Assembly (NCBI GenBank): GCA_036571765.1
Contig: BROE01000007.1
Coordinates: forward strand, 558,001 to 622,000
DNA: 64,000 nucleotides
Source of the DNA: Plecoglossus altivelis
Lineage: Eukaryota; Chordata; Actinopteri; Osmeriformes; Plecoglossidae
Reading direction: 5' to 3'
Under the pieces are notes generated by a model. The model searched no databases. It worked only from the letters and a program-made list of their open reading frames with translations, and was not told the origin of the DNA. Numbering within the stretch: position 1 is the stretch's first letter; each line of letters starts with the position of its first letter. Both the position numbers and the translations under genes were made by a program. Shown one piece after another: positions 46,231 to 60,097 of this stretch.

Positions 46231-46237
46231 AAGAAGT

Positions 46238-46243
46238 TTTATT
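46238..46243 (-). terminator. Candidate polyadenylation signal on minus strand
   Basis: AATAAA on the minus strand, about 530 nt beyond the candidate terminal exon at 46764-46848. It supports a gene ending here, though AATAAA is frequent by chance in AT-rich DNA. Confidence 0.35.
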
Positions 46244-46763
46244 GTTACATGTGATGTGGCTCACAATTGTTCTGTTCAGTTAAATTATAAAAAAAGTGGA
46301 GCTTGAGTCTAACATGTAACTCCTGAAACATGCCATCTAGGGCCCGAGAGCAATCAAATCAGAACATTCATTCACACTGAAGTTGACATTACTATTACAA
46401 ACTAAAGGGAAATGAATTATTGGAAGGATATGTGGACATTATATCCTTAAAATACCACAGAGCCATTGGTCAACATACATTTTCTGATGATGATCCATCA
46501 ACATTCTAATTTTCAAAATATCTAATTTATCAAAATGACCACATTCATGTTTGTATTGTAACCCATATTACTACATATTTTTTTACTATACATATGACAT
46601 TAAATATATTGTATTTACAATTACATTTTGACTAATGAAAATTCAAATTCCATTCTGTCCAGTCATTAAAGGAATTTACCCATTTTTCCCAGCTACAAGT
46701 AAAGCTAGTTTAGACTGGCAATGTTCATTTCTAATTCAAACTATTTCTAATGTAATTATGTTG

Positions 46764-46848
46764 TCATAGTTTAGAGGGGCTTTGCTTGTACAGGTTTGCT
46801 TCTTCTCCAGACCAATCTTGCATAGACACCTTGGTGACTGTCAAAGTA
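46764..46848 (-). CDS. Candidate terminal coding exon of an unrecognised gene
   Basis: On the minus strand a strong acceptor (tttgcttttcctttcag) precedes 46848. Two frames stay open to a nearby stop: one encodes YFDSHQGVYARLVWRRSKP and ends at 46771, the other encodes TLTVTKVSMQDWSGEEANLY and ends in Ser-Lys-Leu before the TGA at 46764-46766. The second would carry a C-terminal peroxisomal targeting signal type 1. I recognise neither. An AATAAA lies downstream. The length is too short to exclude chance. Confidence 0.3.
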
Positions 46849-48500
46849 CTGAAAGGAAAAGCAAACAAAATGAGTCTGACTAATTTACAGGAAAAAGGTT
46901 GCTGGAGATACAACCACCCTAAGAAAAACGGGGGAGTTGGAATGCTTTGCTAAAGTTGTCTTGAACTGAGTTGAACTTGAAAGTCTTTTATTGTCCTTTT
47001 ATATGAAAGGAAAGATTTGTATCTAAACTAATTTAGCTCATTCTAAATGTAGTAAAGAAAAGATTAATGTAATGTAGGTGTTGTTGTTTCTTTCCCCCTG
47101 TGCCTTTGTTTTGGTTTGGCCAGCTTGTACAAATATCTCACCTCTTGTTACAGTGGTGTTTACATCACGTTCCATTGACCATCACAGCATCATTGGAGAA
47201 TGAGTTTTCACCTTACTATCTACTAAAATTTCAAACCAGATGCATTTTTAAATACTTCCTCAATTAAAACAAATGAGTTCTAACAGCTATTGGCATGTGT
47301 GCCAGAGAAGAAGCTGTGAATCGGCTAGTGCACATCATTTCAATTTTTGATTGGGTTGTCCCTGACCAGAAAATAGTCGCCGTGTGAACCCCTCCACCAA
47401 ACAGAATTGTTGTGTGAATTTATCGACTAACTGCACATTTTGTTTCTTCATGGTAAGAAGATCAAAGGTGGGCCCTTTTTAACGCCCAAGGGCAATCACA
47501 ATTTATTTAGACGGGTTTGCAGCTGTCCCAGAAGCTAACAATACCAGCAGAGCTACTCAGGATTATTATATCTTTGGGGTGTCTCTCAAATCCCCCAGGC
47601 CACACACACACATTCATATCCTCATTAACTTGAATAGATTTTGTAGGTAATGCACAAAGTGTATTTATGCTTTGCAACACTTTCAATAACTGCATTGAAA
47701 AGGAATTAGCCTATTTTGAATAATAGTTGACCAATATAATCAAATGTTGACATATTTGTCATGTCATGTGATAGAAAAGCTTATTTATTTTTCAGTTTGC
47801 AATTTGGTAAGAATTTTGGTTCTTGGGTAAATTTACAAGGGAATTGTTTTCTAGATATCCATAATTAATTAATGAGTTAACTATAAAAATATGGCAGTCT
47901 AGGCTTGTAAATTGGCATATTTCAAAAACTGGTAAACGCATTAGAGCTGGTGAAAATCAATTATCAAGAAGAGGAACTGCATTGTACTGTAGCAGCGCAC
48001 ATGACGCTGCTCTGATAAAAGTCTCTTTTTCATCTGTAACACTAGCAATACACACATTATGAACAGTGTACATTGTGTATACAGGACCTGCTCTAGTGCT
48101 TGATATTGCTGTAAGAGTAGTAGTCTCACATGTCTCCCCTTTACAGAAGCTATCTATCCATCCATCCATCTGTTATTTAGATTTTTAAACATTGATCTGG
48201 TATTATTCTAAATCGTTTATCTTCTGCGGATGGGGTAGAGGTGGGCAGGGGTTCAAGATAAGTGGGTAAGGTTTGGGGGTAGGGTGGGTGGGTGTATAAT
48301 GGCTTCATCACATGTATTTTTGAATGCTAACATTAAATTAAAAATACAATTGTCCTTCAAAGGGTAGGTGGTGTTAGGAGAATTTTCTCACTTTACAAAC
48401 ATACAAAGAACATTGTTCAAGTGAAATTTCATGTGTCTCTCACAATTAAAATGTCAATGTGTTGATGTCTGATGACAAAATATGCTCTTCTTGTGTAGCA
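46849..48500. other. Noncoding, no supported gene
   Basis: A (CATC)n stretch at 48156-48170 followed by atcgtttatcttctgcggat-type sequence near 48210 resembles a common fish retroposon tail. The rest shows nothing supported. Confidence 0.4.
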
Positions 48501-48519
48501 ATGAATATCTTTCTTTAAA

Positions 48520-48690
48520 TAATATTTTAGGGGCATTATTTTTTTATTGACGGAGATAGTAATTATGGAGAGGACAGAACACGTGGAAGAGAGAGAATGA
48601 CAGAGAATAACTGCCTGGGCCTGGATCAAACACAGGCCAATACGGTGAGGCCACAGTCAGGCATTAGACCGGTGAGCTACTGGGGGTGAC
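48520..48690 (-). mobile_element. tRNA-derived SINE
   Basis: On the minus strand the sequence begins near 48690 with CCCCCAGTAGCTCACCGG, whose TAGCTCACCGG fits the pol III A box. About 45 nt further on, GTTTGATCC (48623-48631) fits the B box. The body ends in an AT-rich tail (aaaaaaataatgcccctaaa). This is the normal layout of a tRNA-derived SINE. Confidence 0.7.
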
Positions 48691-50300
48691 TCAATTAATC
48701 TTTTTCTTAACACTCAACATACAAATAGAATTTTCTGTATTCAAGTTTTTATTATTTTATAATTCAAAGTTCCCCACACACACACCAGTTCATCACACTC
48801 CCAAAACAAACATGTCCCTTCAAGACTTGGAACATAAGAGTTGGTTAAAGCGTGTAGCCCACTATTTAAAAGTAGCGGATTATTTTTTTGGTGCAGCTTG
48901 TTTTATTACATGCAATTTATTTAATGCCAAGCTTATTCTGCTTTGGTATCAAAACAAGTGTACTTACCACCAGAGGGCACTAGAAGTCCAAGCATAATTC
49001 CTGGTTGTGTATCAACACATTTAATACAAGAACCCAATCTCTAAGGTTGTTTGTACAGAGGGAGAAAGAGTTAGAGTTCAGGTGTGAGCACACAGGTGTA
49101 TATTTGTATGTGAGGTAGACATGGAGCACAAAGATGTCATCTCTCCTGGAGTGAATCCGGGGTATTGTCTTTACTGGTCCTGTGGACGTTTCTCCAAATT
49201 CTATCTGTTTCTGTAAAGACATTGAAGTTAGACCCTCTGGAAGTGCTTCCAGGTCTAAGGGAGTGGGAAAGTCTAGCTGTCACCAAAGCTAAAGTCAGCA
49301 TGCTGCTACTGTCAAATAGGCAACCATACAACACAGTACACCCTTTTACAGCATGCACATTGTTGACATAAGCATACTTCCACGGTATGTGTGCATTCCT
49401 TTCTTGTCACAGACTTACTTTTCCAAAAACAATTCATACACATACACATTTTATTGACATAATTGAATATACCCACTGCACATGCTTTATTTTCTGATTA
49501 GGCTAGGTACCAGTAAAGTGTGTTTATTGAACTGTGGACATATATGCTGTCTAGTGTATTAATTGAACTGTAGACAAGGCTGATTGAGAGATAAGAGCAC
49601 AACCTGCTTGGCTGCAGTGTTGTCAGATCCCCATGCAGTCTGGCCACTAAGACTGTGGCGGCCTTTGTGTTGTTGACCATTCACCACTGAAATTGCCCCA
49701 GCAACTATTTTTTGCCTTTTTAGAGTATATCCTCAGGTCAGCATTTGTGTGTAAATGCTGCATGTGTAACATGTAGCCATTTGGTCTATGGCTTAGAAAG
49801 GTTATCGGTGTTATTAAGAACTGGATATATGTCTTTTATACATATATATATATATATTAGGAACTGGATATATATGCATATTTATATATATATATATAAA
49901 TTAAGTCAGATCACCATACAGTTTATTCAATATTCACTGCCTAAGGGAAATATTGTAACAGTATATTATGGGTGGGGTACCACTAGGAATTAATTGCTCT
50001 AATTGCAACTAATGTATATGTAATTTAACATAGTATTATCCTACCAGTGCAGTTGATTTGTGCTGGTGAATAAGGTGTAGTAAGAGACATTAGAAGCTTG
50101 GTTTGTATGTGAGGCAGGCCTCAGAGGAGCTGGAGGAGCATGCCCATCCCTGGACAACAGTAAATCCAGGTGAAGTTAATACAATCCCTGGAAGACCCCA
50201 TGCTCTGCTCTCCTGAGATGTTCAACTAAATTAAAAAAACAACAATATTGCCAGGGGAGATTCTTACACCCATTCTCACCAACAATTGTAGCATTGCTCT
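48691..50300. other. Noncoding with TA microsatellites
   Basis: TA microsatellites at 49838-49858 and 49884-49899 each follow a copy of aactggatatat, a local duplication. No supported gene. Confidence 0.45.
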
Positions 50301-50399
50301 TTCTTTTGTTTTTGAACTTTGGTGTTTTCTCTATCTATTTCTCTCTCCAAGCTTTCTGCTCTCTCCACCACCCCCTCTTTCCCTGTGCTGTGTGTTGTT

Positions 50400-50640
50400 T
50401 TCTTAGTTTGTTTTCGAGTCGTACTCCTCTGGCTGTCACCAAGCACTGCAGCCACTTTCAAAGGCTCGGCTGTCACACACCGCCTTTGAGTCCTGTTTGA
50501 ATTTTTAACATACACGTTGTCAGGGCGCCGTCAGCGATGATTGACAGGTTCGTCCCAGAGCAGCACGGGGCTTGGCAGGCTGGCTGTCTTTTGTCAGAGG
50601 CAGCTGAGGAGAAGCAACAAAGGAAGGAGAAGAGGAGGAA
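50400..50640. other. GC-richer island in AT-rich DNA, possible conserved noncoding element
   Basis: ggctgtcacacaccgccttt and gggcgccgtcagcgatgatt, with several CpG, stand out from the surrounding AT-rich DNA. No reading frame with splice sites is convincing. Enhancer or promoter activity is only a guess. Confidence 0.25.
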
Positions 50641-53600
50641 AAAACATACATAAATAAAACAAAACTGCTCTTACTCATTGCTCAATGAAGACCAAATTAG
50701 ATTAAACTTATGGCAAGCAGTTGGGTGCTGAGGAAAAACACTTTCTGTGGAAATGTTCTGTACCATTGATTGTATATTGCTCCTAAAGCTCCTCCATAGA
50801 TAAATAAGCAAAGTAGCTAAACATAGCAAAAGTTAAATTAAGTACAGATATGTTAATGTTATGTTCAGTACTTTGAACAACAAACGACAACCTTTGGAAT
50901 ATTTGCCCAGCAGTCCAAGAATGTTGTATCTATTGTTTAGGGAGAGTTGGTTACATTTGACATCTTGTTGTGAGTAATACATGGTAACTTTCAAAAAGTC
51001 TGCAAGTGAAAACAAGGATTTAAAAATAATTCATTCTATCTCAGATTCAATCTTTTTTTTTTTACAATTTAGAATGTATAGGACATTTATCTACATAGAT
51101 GACTAAATACACCATTGTGTCCTGTGGTCTATATATTATGGATTAACGTTATAATTACATTGACAAAATCAAAGATACAGTATTGTCCCATGTGAACGAA
51201 TGCAACTGAAAAGGGCAATGGCTTAACCTGTAGAATGTTGAGCAATGAGATGTGTAGCAGTTAAAAACATTTTTTTTGACTATCTGGCTTATGACTTTGG
51301 CCCTGACATTGGCCCTGACATTGACACCTGTTTTTTGCCTCAATATTTTTTTTACAGTCCACCAAAACCATCCATATGAGAATAAGAACACTAGACAGCA
51401 TGCATTACTAAGCATTTTGTGATGAACAAGTTGTTGTCCTCAATGCAGACAGTAGAGCAGTAGAGCTATCTATATATTACCACTGTGAACATGAATACTG
51501 TAGGTGCCATGGGTGTCAGAGACAGGGAGGCACAGTCTGTTCAGAACAAAAGAAGACCGCATTATAAGGTCACAACCTGCCTGGGTTTCACATGGAAAGA
51601 TTTAGATTTTTGTGTGGCTAAAACAACTTTTTCTGAAAAATGTTGAAATTCTTTGCAGTCAAGAGTATTTTTAAGGAGAGGTAAGTTATGGGTTTATAGT
51701 CTATTAGAGTTTTTGGGTATAATTTCAAGTGAAAACAACTTCAGTCAGCAACTGCACATTTCAATCTGAGGTGAAAGTTTAAGCCTACTAAGGAGGATAC
51801 AAAGTATGTCTATTTCCCCCAGTTCCTCTATATGGGCCGCACATGATGGAATGACTTCCACTCTCTCCCTGAAAGGTTAGGTTTTTCCTACCCCACATAT
51901 TTTCCAAAGAAAACATGTCTACCGTTTGATAACTCCTTGACATTTGACAGTCTTTTCAGACCAATCAGACAGCAAGCGTTAGCATTTTTTTTCTAAAAGA
52001 GTAGCAATGAGGGGGGTGGAAATACTGTCACTTTCCTCAAGCCTATCAAAGACAGCCCCCGCCACACCGATCAACATCAGATACTGCTGCCACAGTACTC
52101 ACTTTTTATTTCTTTTCTTTCCTTCTTTATTTTCTCAACTTGCCTGTTGAGACTGTCGCTAACATCTGAGCTCAACTTTGACATGACTGAAGTGCCCCAC
52201 TTTCCAGTGTGAAAAGGGTGGCAGGTGACTCACCGGCTAACCTTTATGCAGTTCTGCCAAAAAACCATTGTGGTGACACGGTCCTCACTTTAGGCTCTCA
52301 ACTTGACTATGCTACACCAAAGCTACTTTTATAGTCCCCTATATCTCTGTATATTACTCTATATTATTTCTGAGTGAGCTATACTGTAAATTATCTAATG
52401 TATCTCCTTCCCTCTTGGAGGGAAATCAATGACTTTAGGGAAGCAGCAAAGCACTGAGTCTCTGGTTAGATAATTCAACCATATTCAAATAAAGTGTAAC
52501 ACATTGTCAAAGGCAAGTGTGTGCATGTGTGAAAGCCCAGATAACTCCAAAGTAATAAATTAATAACGCCCTAGCAGGGGAGCATGTGAATGAACATGTT
52601 TAGTCATTCTGTTTGACAACAAAAGAAAAAGGCCTATTCCAGGGAGTGGAAATCAAATTTCACATTTCCACTGATGCTATTACCCTCCTCTAAAAGTGAC
52701 AGAGTCCTGCACAGGCAACAAAATAGCTCAAACAAGGTACAGCTACATCACAACTTTACCTGGAATGCAAAACAGAATTATTTTTATCAAGATATCAGTT
52801 TTCGCGTCCTTGGTCTCGGAGGGCATTGTCCTTTGAAGGAAAATACAGGTTCGGAATTGCTTGTGAGAACTTTATAGGAAGGATGGAGAATTTTCTGAAG
52901 GTAGCGGGATATTTTTAGTGGGTAGCGGGAGCTCCGAAGAACTGTGATGCTTAGCGCTTGACCATTAAACAAAAGCACTCAAGGTTGTTGATCTTGAAGA
53001 GAGATACAATGCTGTTGTATTTTACTTCAAGTCGTTTAAGGTGCTGTTTGCATAGAAAAGAGACATATATATGATTGTATGTTACAATTTACAGAACTCA
53101 GTGTGCACTACCACTCTCACACACACCAAGACATGAAACAAAACCGATTCATGTCACACCCATTGGCATTAGACAACTACATCAACTTTGTCTGAGTTTA
53201 CAGATTTTTTTATCATGTGAAAGTTGACTGAAAATGTTATTTAAAAGACTGACAGAAAAATTCTACTTATAACTGCATGACGTCAACCAGGTGTGATTTC
53301 TGGCAAAGAATGCATTTGAAAGAATTGAGAGACAAAGACTTAAAAAAAGACAATAGTGTGAGAGGGAGACTCTTAATTCTACCTGTTCTAAAAGTCATAT
53401 GAAAAACAATGAACCATAGAAAAACAAACCCTCACATCTCCAACTGGGAGTTTGAAATATGAATATTTCAGTCATTTTTTATCTGCAACACCTTTCGGTT
53501 ATCAGCATGAAAGGGTGTATTCAGTGATCTGCAGTCAGTTTATCTGCACGTTTTCTTCCCCCATTGTCTAAACAGAAGAGTGTCAAGGAACTCTCATTTC

Positions 53601-56600
53601 ATTTATCTTCTCTTTAGTCTAGGGCTGAGCTGACCTCAGGTGTGGATTTTCACGATCGCACTCATCTATTTCCTGATTTCCACCGACTGCAATGAATGAT
53701 TCACTTAGACCCCCCACAAAAAAGTGGAAGCATTGTAAGTACTGAACACTGTAAACCAAGCTCCTACATCTCTGATCTCGAAATGTTGTGTAACACTTGA
53801 AAAACCCTTGCGTTCTAGTATGTGTTTCTTTTTTTCTTGCTTGCTCTCTCTCTGAGTCACATTCAGTATTGACTGTTTATGCTTTTTAATGTTGTGTAGA
53901 GGGCCCCAGGCTTGTTGATGGGGTGGGGGGAGCGTTCTTCTTGACACTCTTACGCCCCCATAGTGAACTCTAGCTCCCAGCGCTCTCGGAAGTACATAGA
54001 CCCTCTTATTCCACTGTCTGTCTTTTTCTGTATCTCTTCCTCATTCTTGCTCCAACCGGGAGCTCTTCTGAGCATCAGCACCCTGCATTCCTTCTCTACA
54101 AAGATCACCCCATGGAAGATTAAGCAACACCCAAGCAAAAATCTTATTAAAGTGGAGCCAATTGGGTTCCATGGAAATGACTCAGTGGGTTAGCAGAGGG
54201 CATTTAAGAGTAAAAAATTCACCTCTATCAGGTCCAAACTAAACAGATAACTGATAACCAGATGTGGTCATGCACTCTTTTTCTCTGTCCCCATCCTTGT
54301 ATCTGTCGTTAGATCACACTTTTTGATTTGGACTCTATCTATTCTTCTCTATCTTTTAAACACCCTCACTAATCAAGAAACATTTTTGGCACGTCTGGTT
54401 TTCAGTTAGGAATTGAAACTAACACAAGATGGTAATATCCATAATTCTGTTTGGCAATGTATTTTTTCCACCTTGCTCTGTGATTTTGTTTCCAGAACGT
54501 GTTATACTACAATTAAGGCAACATAATTTTGTGTGGGATGGTGTAGTAGATCAGAGTATACAGACATTACATGCAAACACAGCTTGTATTTAGGACTGTG
54601 TACATTACATTTAGGCTTTCAGCCAAGTCCTTGCTTTTACTGTTCCAAAACACATTGTTATAATTTGACCCAAACTTGCACACCCTTCTGTATTTTAACA
54701 AACAAATACACTGGGACACTCTACCCTGGTCCTTGTGTAGGTGTGATGGCCAATGTGTACAATGGCCAATAATAAAATACGCTATTAATGCACAACCGTG
54801 GTGTATCACTTTATTTTGTCAAAGACACACAGCACTTTGAAATCCAGTGATTGATTCTTAACTGACATTTCAGAATACTTTTCAAGCCCAGCACATGCTT
54901 CATAGAGCATTTGGTAGTAAAATGTTTGCAGCTCTTGTACAAGAGGCAGCCTCTAATATAGTCAGTTTGAAGCCTGTTTAGAGTGTGTTTAATGAACACA
55001 GGTTCACAGTCAGATCCATCAGCTTGGCACTTTGCGGAGACAAGGAGATCCTGTAAAGTCACTGTTAGGAGATAAGGCAACAAATTAAACAAGAACATCT
55101 GTCCCATCACACAAGGGAGTATACATTAAGGCATTAAAAAAGGTTTGGTCCAAGAGAATCAAATAGATAGGATGGAAGAAAATAGGTTTTAAACCTGGAA
55201 GTACACAGGTCTTTTCTATTCCTTCATCATTAAAACAGGCTAACAGAACAAAGTCCAACAAAGAAAGCTTCTTTTCACTTAATTTTGTTTGGGTGAGTTA
55301 GTAGGGACCCAGCACAGTTGTCCCGCACCTCTGCTCACCACCCCTACTCTGCAATGACCCCTCCCTTGGAAATGAAAGGAAGACATCATTGTGAGTAAAT
55401 GACACAGGGCAGTTGAAGTAATCTCCCCCCACACACATATACACCTTCCCTTAAAGTGCTCAACCCCCACCCCAACCACCCAACCCATGTTACTGCTGGC
55501 CACAGGTCTTCAGAAGGCTGCGACTCAAAGGGACGGCCGCTTGAGCGTCATCGATTCTTGGCTCAATATAAGGTCAGGGGGTCTCCTTCTTCTGAGAGTC
55601 CAGAGCCAAGGGTATTCTATCTCTCTCTCCCTCTGTCTTTTTTCCACTCTTTCTTTTCCACTTTCTGCATATACACACACTGCTGTCCCCCTAGTTGCTG
55701 CAGCTGCTTTGGGCCCCTGGGAAATAAGCAGACTAACAAACAAACAAGCTAATCATCATGTCTCGTTCACACACACACACCTCCTGACTGGCTCACAAAT
55801 GTCAAGGTGAATTTTTAAGAAAAAATATTTATTAATTGAACTGGTTAATTGGGTCCCTAAGGCCTGAACGCTAATTGCAAGCCACAGAATTGGCAAGGCA
55901 AGAAAGCTGAAACAAAAAAGGCTGGGCTCAAGCAAACAGACAAGCACTTGAGAGCTACCACACACATGAGAACATAAACATAACCCTCCTCATATTTGCT
56001 CATCAAGTAACACAGAATGGTTAGCATTTTTCTTCTTCTTGGGCTTTCCCCTTTTTTTGCATAATTTCATGGCCAGCCAAATGTTCCCTTCTTCTTGATG
56101 TGCTGAGGACAGAGAGAGACGCATAGCCACTGAAATATGCCATATTGCACAAAGCATCTGTCTCCACACAAGACACTGCATTCATTAAGTTTGTACCAAT
56201 TAGCCACTATAACTTAGCACAAACATCCATTTGTGCCTCCCACTTTAAAAACGAATCCTACAGAGTGTCCCTCAATACATCCTTATGTCACCCAACTTTA
56301 TCTTCTCAAAGTATATTTTTCTCTTGCTTAATTGTACACCTATTTCTTCTATCCTTTCTTCGGATAAGTTTTTGTCCCTTTTCATACCTCTTGAGGGTGC
56401 ATCTCCAGGGTGGGCTTGCTTTGTCAAAGAATCACACTAAGACTTAAGACAGAGACACAGGCGTAGGTTGATTTAGGGACAAAAACACAGAGGGTGGCAG
56501 ATTGACAGCAACATTTTTTACAACAATTATACTGTACACTGTATACTGTACTGTATGCAATATTGAGTGTTCTCAGAATTCCTGTTGCCTATACAGATGG

Positions 56601-59600
56601 AAAAAAAACAAAAGGAACTTTAGATGTCACTAGGGCTTCGTAAACATACCCCAATCTTGCTTGCTTACTTGGGTTAAGCTTTTCCCTCTAGGTGAGTGAT
56701 TTGATCATCTGAGGGTCTCTTTGTGGAAGAGTGATTTAATTACCTTTTTCAATAGAGTGACCCCTCCTAAAGAGGACATCTGACCAGTTGGGACGGATGC
56801 CCACTCAAGATTTGGGAGGGTTCTTATTACCTGGATAAAAGTTTTAAAATAGTTGTTCAAGAAAATCAATTGATTGTATTCTTTAAGGAGAAGAATAATC
56901 ACAGAACTACACATGATTACTGCATGTTTTAGATGAACCAATGACCACTGAGAATTGGTTGTGTTGATGACCGTATAAATGATTGAGCTTGGAGACAAGA
57001 CTTCAGACAACTTTGTAACCACGATCAGACGTGTCTCCTTGCCAGCAAGAATTGAAACTTCCTTAGATTTTATGAGTCTGTGTTCTTCTTATTTATAGAA
57101 TTACCTAACACTCCCATTTAGACTTTATTTTACCCTCTACCATCTGGCGAAGAATACAAATGCAAAAAGGGGAACGATCAAACCTCAATCTCAACAATTA
57201 GGCTGTCTGGATATTGTTGATTTATATCACCCAATCACTCACAGATTACCATTTTAGATGGTTGCCAATGAACGTGCAAAATTAAAAATTAAAACCTTGA
57301 ATGTGTCGATTGTGATTTTCCTTGCAATATAAATTATTTTACATATGAAATACAGTATTACATTCCTCTGTATTTTTAAGTAGGTGGCAATGCAAATTGC
57401 CTTCAGTCAGAGGCAATTTTTAAGACTGCAAGGGAAGCTCAGCTACCCTTAAAATGTAAAATATTTACTAATGTGTTAACATTTTTTATACGTACATTGC
57501 AAAGACTAATTCATCCAGAATAGCGTAGCGTCATGTTCATGGACGCTTCTTAAAACTGTCTTTTCATTGCTTCTAAACAATACGATCATTGGATAAATGC
57601 TGCGATTACAGAAGGCCAAGGACTTTCGGCGTCTCTGGGGGTGAATGGAAGAGTGGACTGGCCTGGACTCCGGGCTTCTGTGTGATGATTGGAGGGTCTG
57701 TTGAAAGACTTGCATCTCCTTTTGATTGACAGATACTTTATATTATAAAAAGTCACCAAAGCTATAATAGTCCTCAGTCCCATTGTGAATTTTGCAATTG
57801 CATTTTTAAAACAAACTGCGGCAACCTATTTCTGGGTATTTCTGGGTAAATGTATCATACATTTAATACAATTATACACCATATTCCTGGTTTCAGTTTA
57901 ACCTAATTCGCACATTTCCTCCAAGAATGCTATTGTTTCATTTGATCGCTAATTAATTCATACAGTAGGGGTGTATTGGTGAACAAGCCAACTAGCCAAC
58001 TAGCAAACTTTGGCTAATGTAGGGCAGAATTTACGTACAAAGAAATTGACCATTTTTATGATTTAGGCCGAAATTGAGCTTCCCCTCTGAAAGACCAGCA
58101 GTTGCCACTGAATTGAGTTGCCTTGATATTGACTTGACTATTGAAGTGCAAGCTGTATTGTTGATTAGGTGTTTCCACTGGGATATTTTGCTCTACCCAG
58201 ATAATACTAACGGTGTCAGCGCGGCCGTTCTATTCCACAAGAAAGGTCAGCATGTGATATAAAGGGTAATTTTGGCGTCCTTTGTAACAAATCTCCTTAA
58301 CATTCATAAGCATCCATGACCTCAAAAACTAGCAAGCAATCAGATGCTGATCTGCTTAACACTCCTGCACTAAGAAAATTGCCCCACAGCACTCAACAGA
58401 GCCCTCTGAAAAAACTTTATCCCTGACCCACAATCCTTTGTACTTGTAGATGTTCAGTGTTGGCAAGGAAGAGTCAGCTGATGGACCAGGGGTCAGGAGC
58501 ACGAAAGCAAAGAAGAGAGAATTGTCCAATAAATGGGTGAATAAATAAATGGATAAATGAACTGCATTAGCTGAATCGAAGGGTAAAACAAGATATTGGG
58601 CTACAAATTGTTTAGTAAAAGACTATATAATATATGTTGCCATTTGTAAAGCAAATCTTTCTCTGTATTTGACTTTTTTAAAATAAATTGTGTAACCCAG
58701 TAAGAAGTAGTGTCATTGAAAAAAAATGTTTGTGGATGCAGTTATGGAGACACAGAAAGTTTGTTCTTAATTCTCTTTTATTTTTGCTTGTTGCTCAAGG
58801 TATATGAATAACTTTTCCCTGACACTATATTAAAGAAAAAAGGAAAGATGAGAAAAAATGAAATTGCCTGGCTGAAACATTACTTCAGTCTATGTGGTTG
58901 GCAACCCAAGGGGCTGAGTCCATCTGTAAAGTCCCGTTAATTATGTTATTTGGCTTTGAATGCCGTCTTCATACAATAAAAAAGTGCCCCCTTCAGATGT
59001 CCTGCTGCCCCAATCCCCCTCAGAACAGTGCATATTGATCACATTGTTATTGACATGACACCTGCCAGCCAAGCTTTAGCTATTGATAACCAATGCCATT
59101 TCTGCTGCAGATCAAAACAGAATGGTGGCTTTCATGTGTGTAAACAGTATTGATTTGCATAATAACCTCAAAAATGTGCCACTGGGATTAGACAAGGACA
59201 AACAAGTTTCAGTGTATGTTATGATGTATGCAGCATAGACCAAATTGTAACAAGCATCATTTTTGATACCCTTTCAGAAAATGTAACAATGCGCCCCCCA
59301 AAAAGTGCTGATGCATCTGTTTTATACAGATACAAATTATCAGGGTAAGTCACAATCAGGCTCCCATTTTGTAATGGGTTAATTTGTGAACAACAGAACA
59401 CCTCTCTCCAACTCAGCACACTGAGTGAACATCAGTCCTGTATAGTGATGAGGAGAAATACTTACTAAAGGAGAAACTACAACTCTTCTCTTTTGTAAGA
59501 CGTCCATCTTAATGCTTTTGTGCCCTGCATTTGCAGGTTACAATTTGGAATATCTCTGCTGACTATTTCCCATGTTCTGCCAACTAACACAATACTGTTA

Positions 59601-59640
59601 TGGTTTATTACTAGAATTTTGTTGCTTGTTTATACTAATG
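50641..59640. other. Noncoding, no supported gene
   Basis: Nine kilobases of mainly single-copy-looking DNA. A GC-richer piece at 55501-55568 is framed by a good acceptor and a GTCAGG donor on the plus strand but gives no recognisable protein. 57500-57720 is another more complex block that could be an old repeat. Nothing else is supported. The stretch may be intronic. Confidence 0.4.
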
Positions 59641-60097
59641 GCTATTGTTGTTTCTGTGATTAGCATAGATATCCCCACCTTGGTAAGGCTGTGCTAGATT
59701 TCAAAGCTTGTCAGACATCACTGCTTTATTTCCACGAGAATTAAAATCACATATTTAATCAACAGCATTTAGTCAAATGAGCGAATAGACGATGAGCATA
59801 TATAGTCATGTTTAATTGTGTCTATATGCTCATTTGACCAAATATTGTTAGGTAAATATTATTTTTCATTCTTCCTCAAAAATAATGTTAAATGTTACCT
59901 TTTAGCACAAGTTAAGTGAGTTAAGGTCGCAGAACCTTTCCAAATCAACATATAGATGTGGACATTTATAGTCCAGCAAGATAAGGAAGATGAGGATTTT
60001 ATTTCTCATGGAAATCATGAACCCTGACAAGCTTTGAAATCTAGTACAGCCTTACCAAAGTGAGGATATGCATTTCCATCACAGAAACAAAAATAGC
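59641..60097. repeat. Large imperfect foldback, 457 bp
   Basis: Left arm 59641-59748 pairs with right arm 59995-60097. The core 59677-59714 and the reverse complement of 60024-60061 agree at 36 of 38 bases. The loop holds a second, smaller inverted repeat, gtcaaatgagc / gctcatttgac, around 59773-59840. No coding frame. Could be a MITE, or a locus able to make a long hairpin RNA. Confidence 0.8.

Noticed and set aside
48623..48679. A true tRNA gene
   Set aside because: A and B boxes are present but the cloverleaf is degraded and a long unrelated body with an AT-rich tail follows, as in a SINE.
55501..55568. Splice-framed 68-bp plus-strand segment as an exon
   Set aside because: None of the frames gives a recognised protein and no partner exons were found; kept only as a remark.
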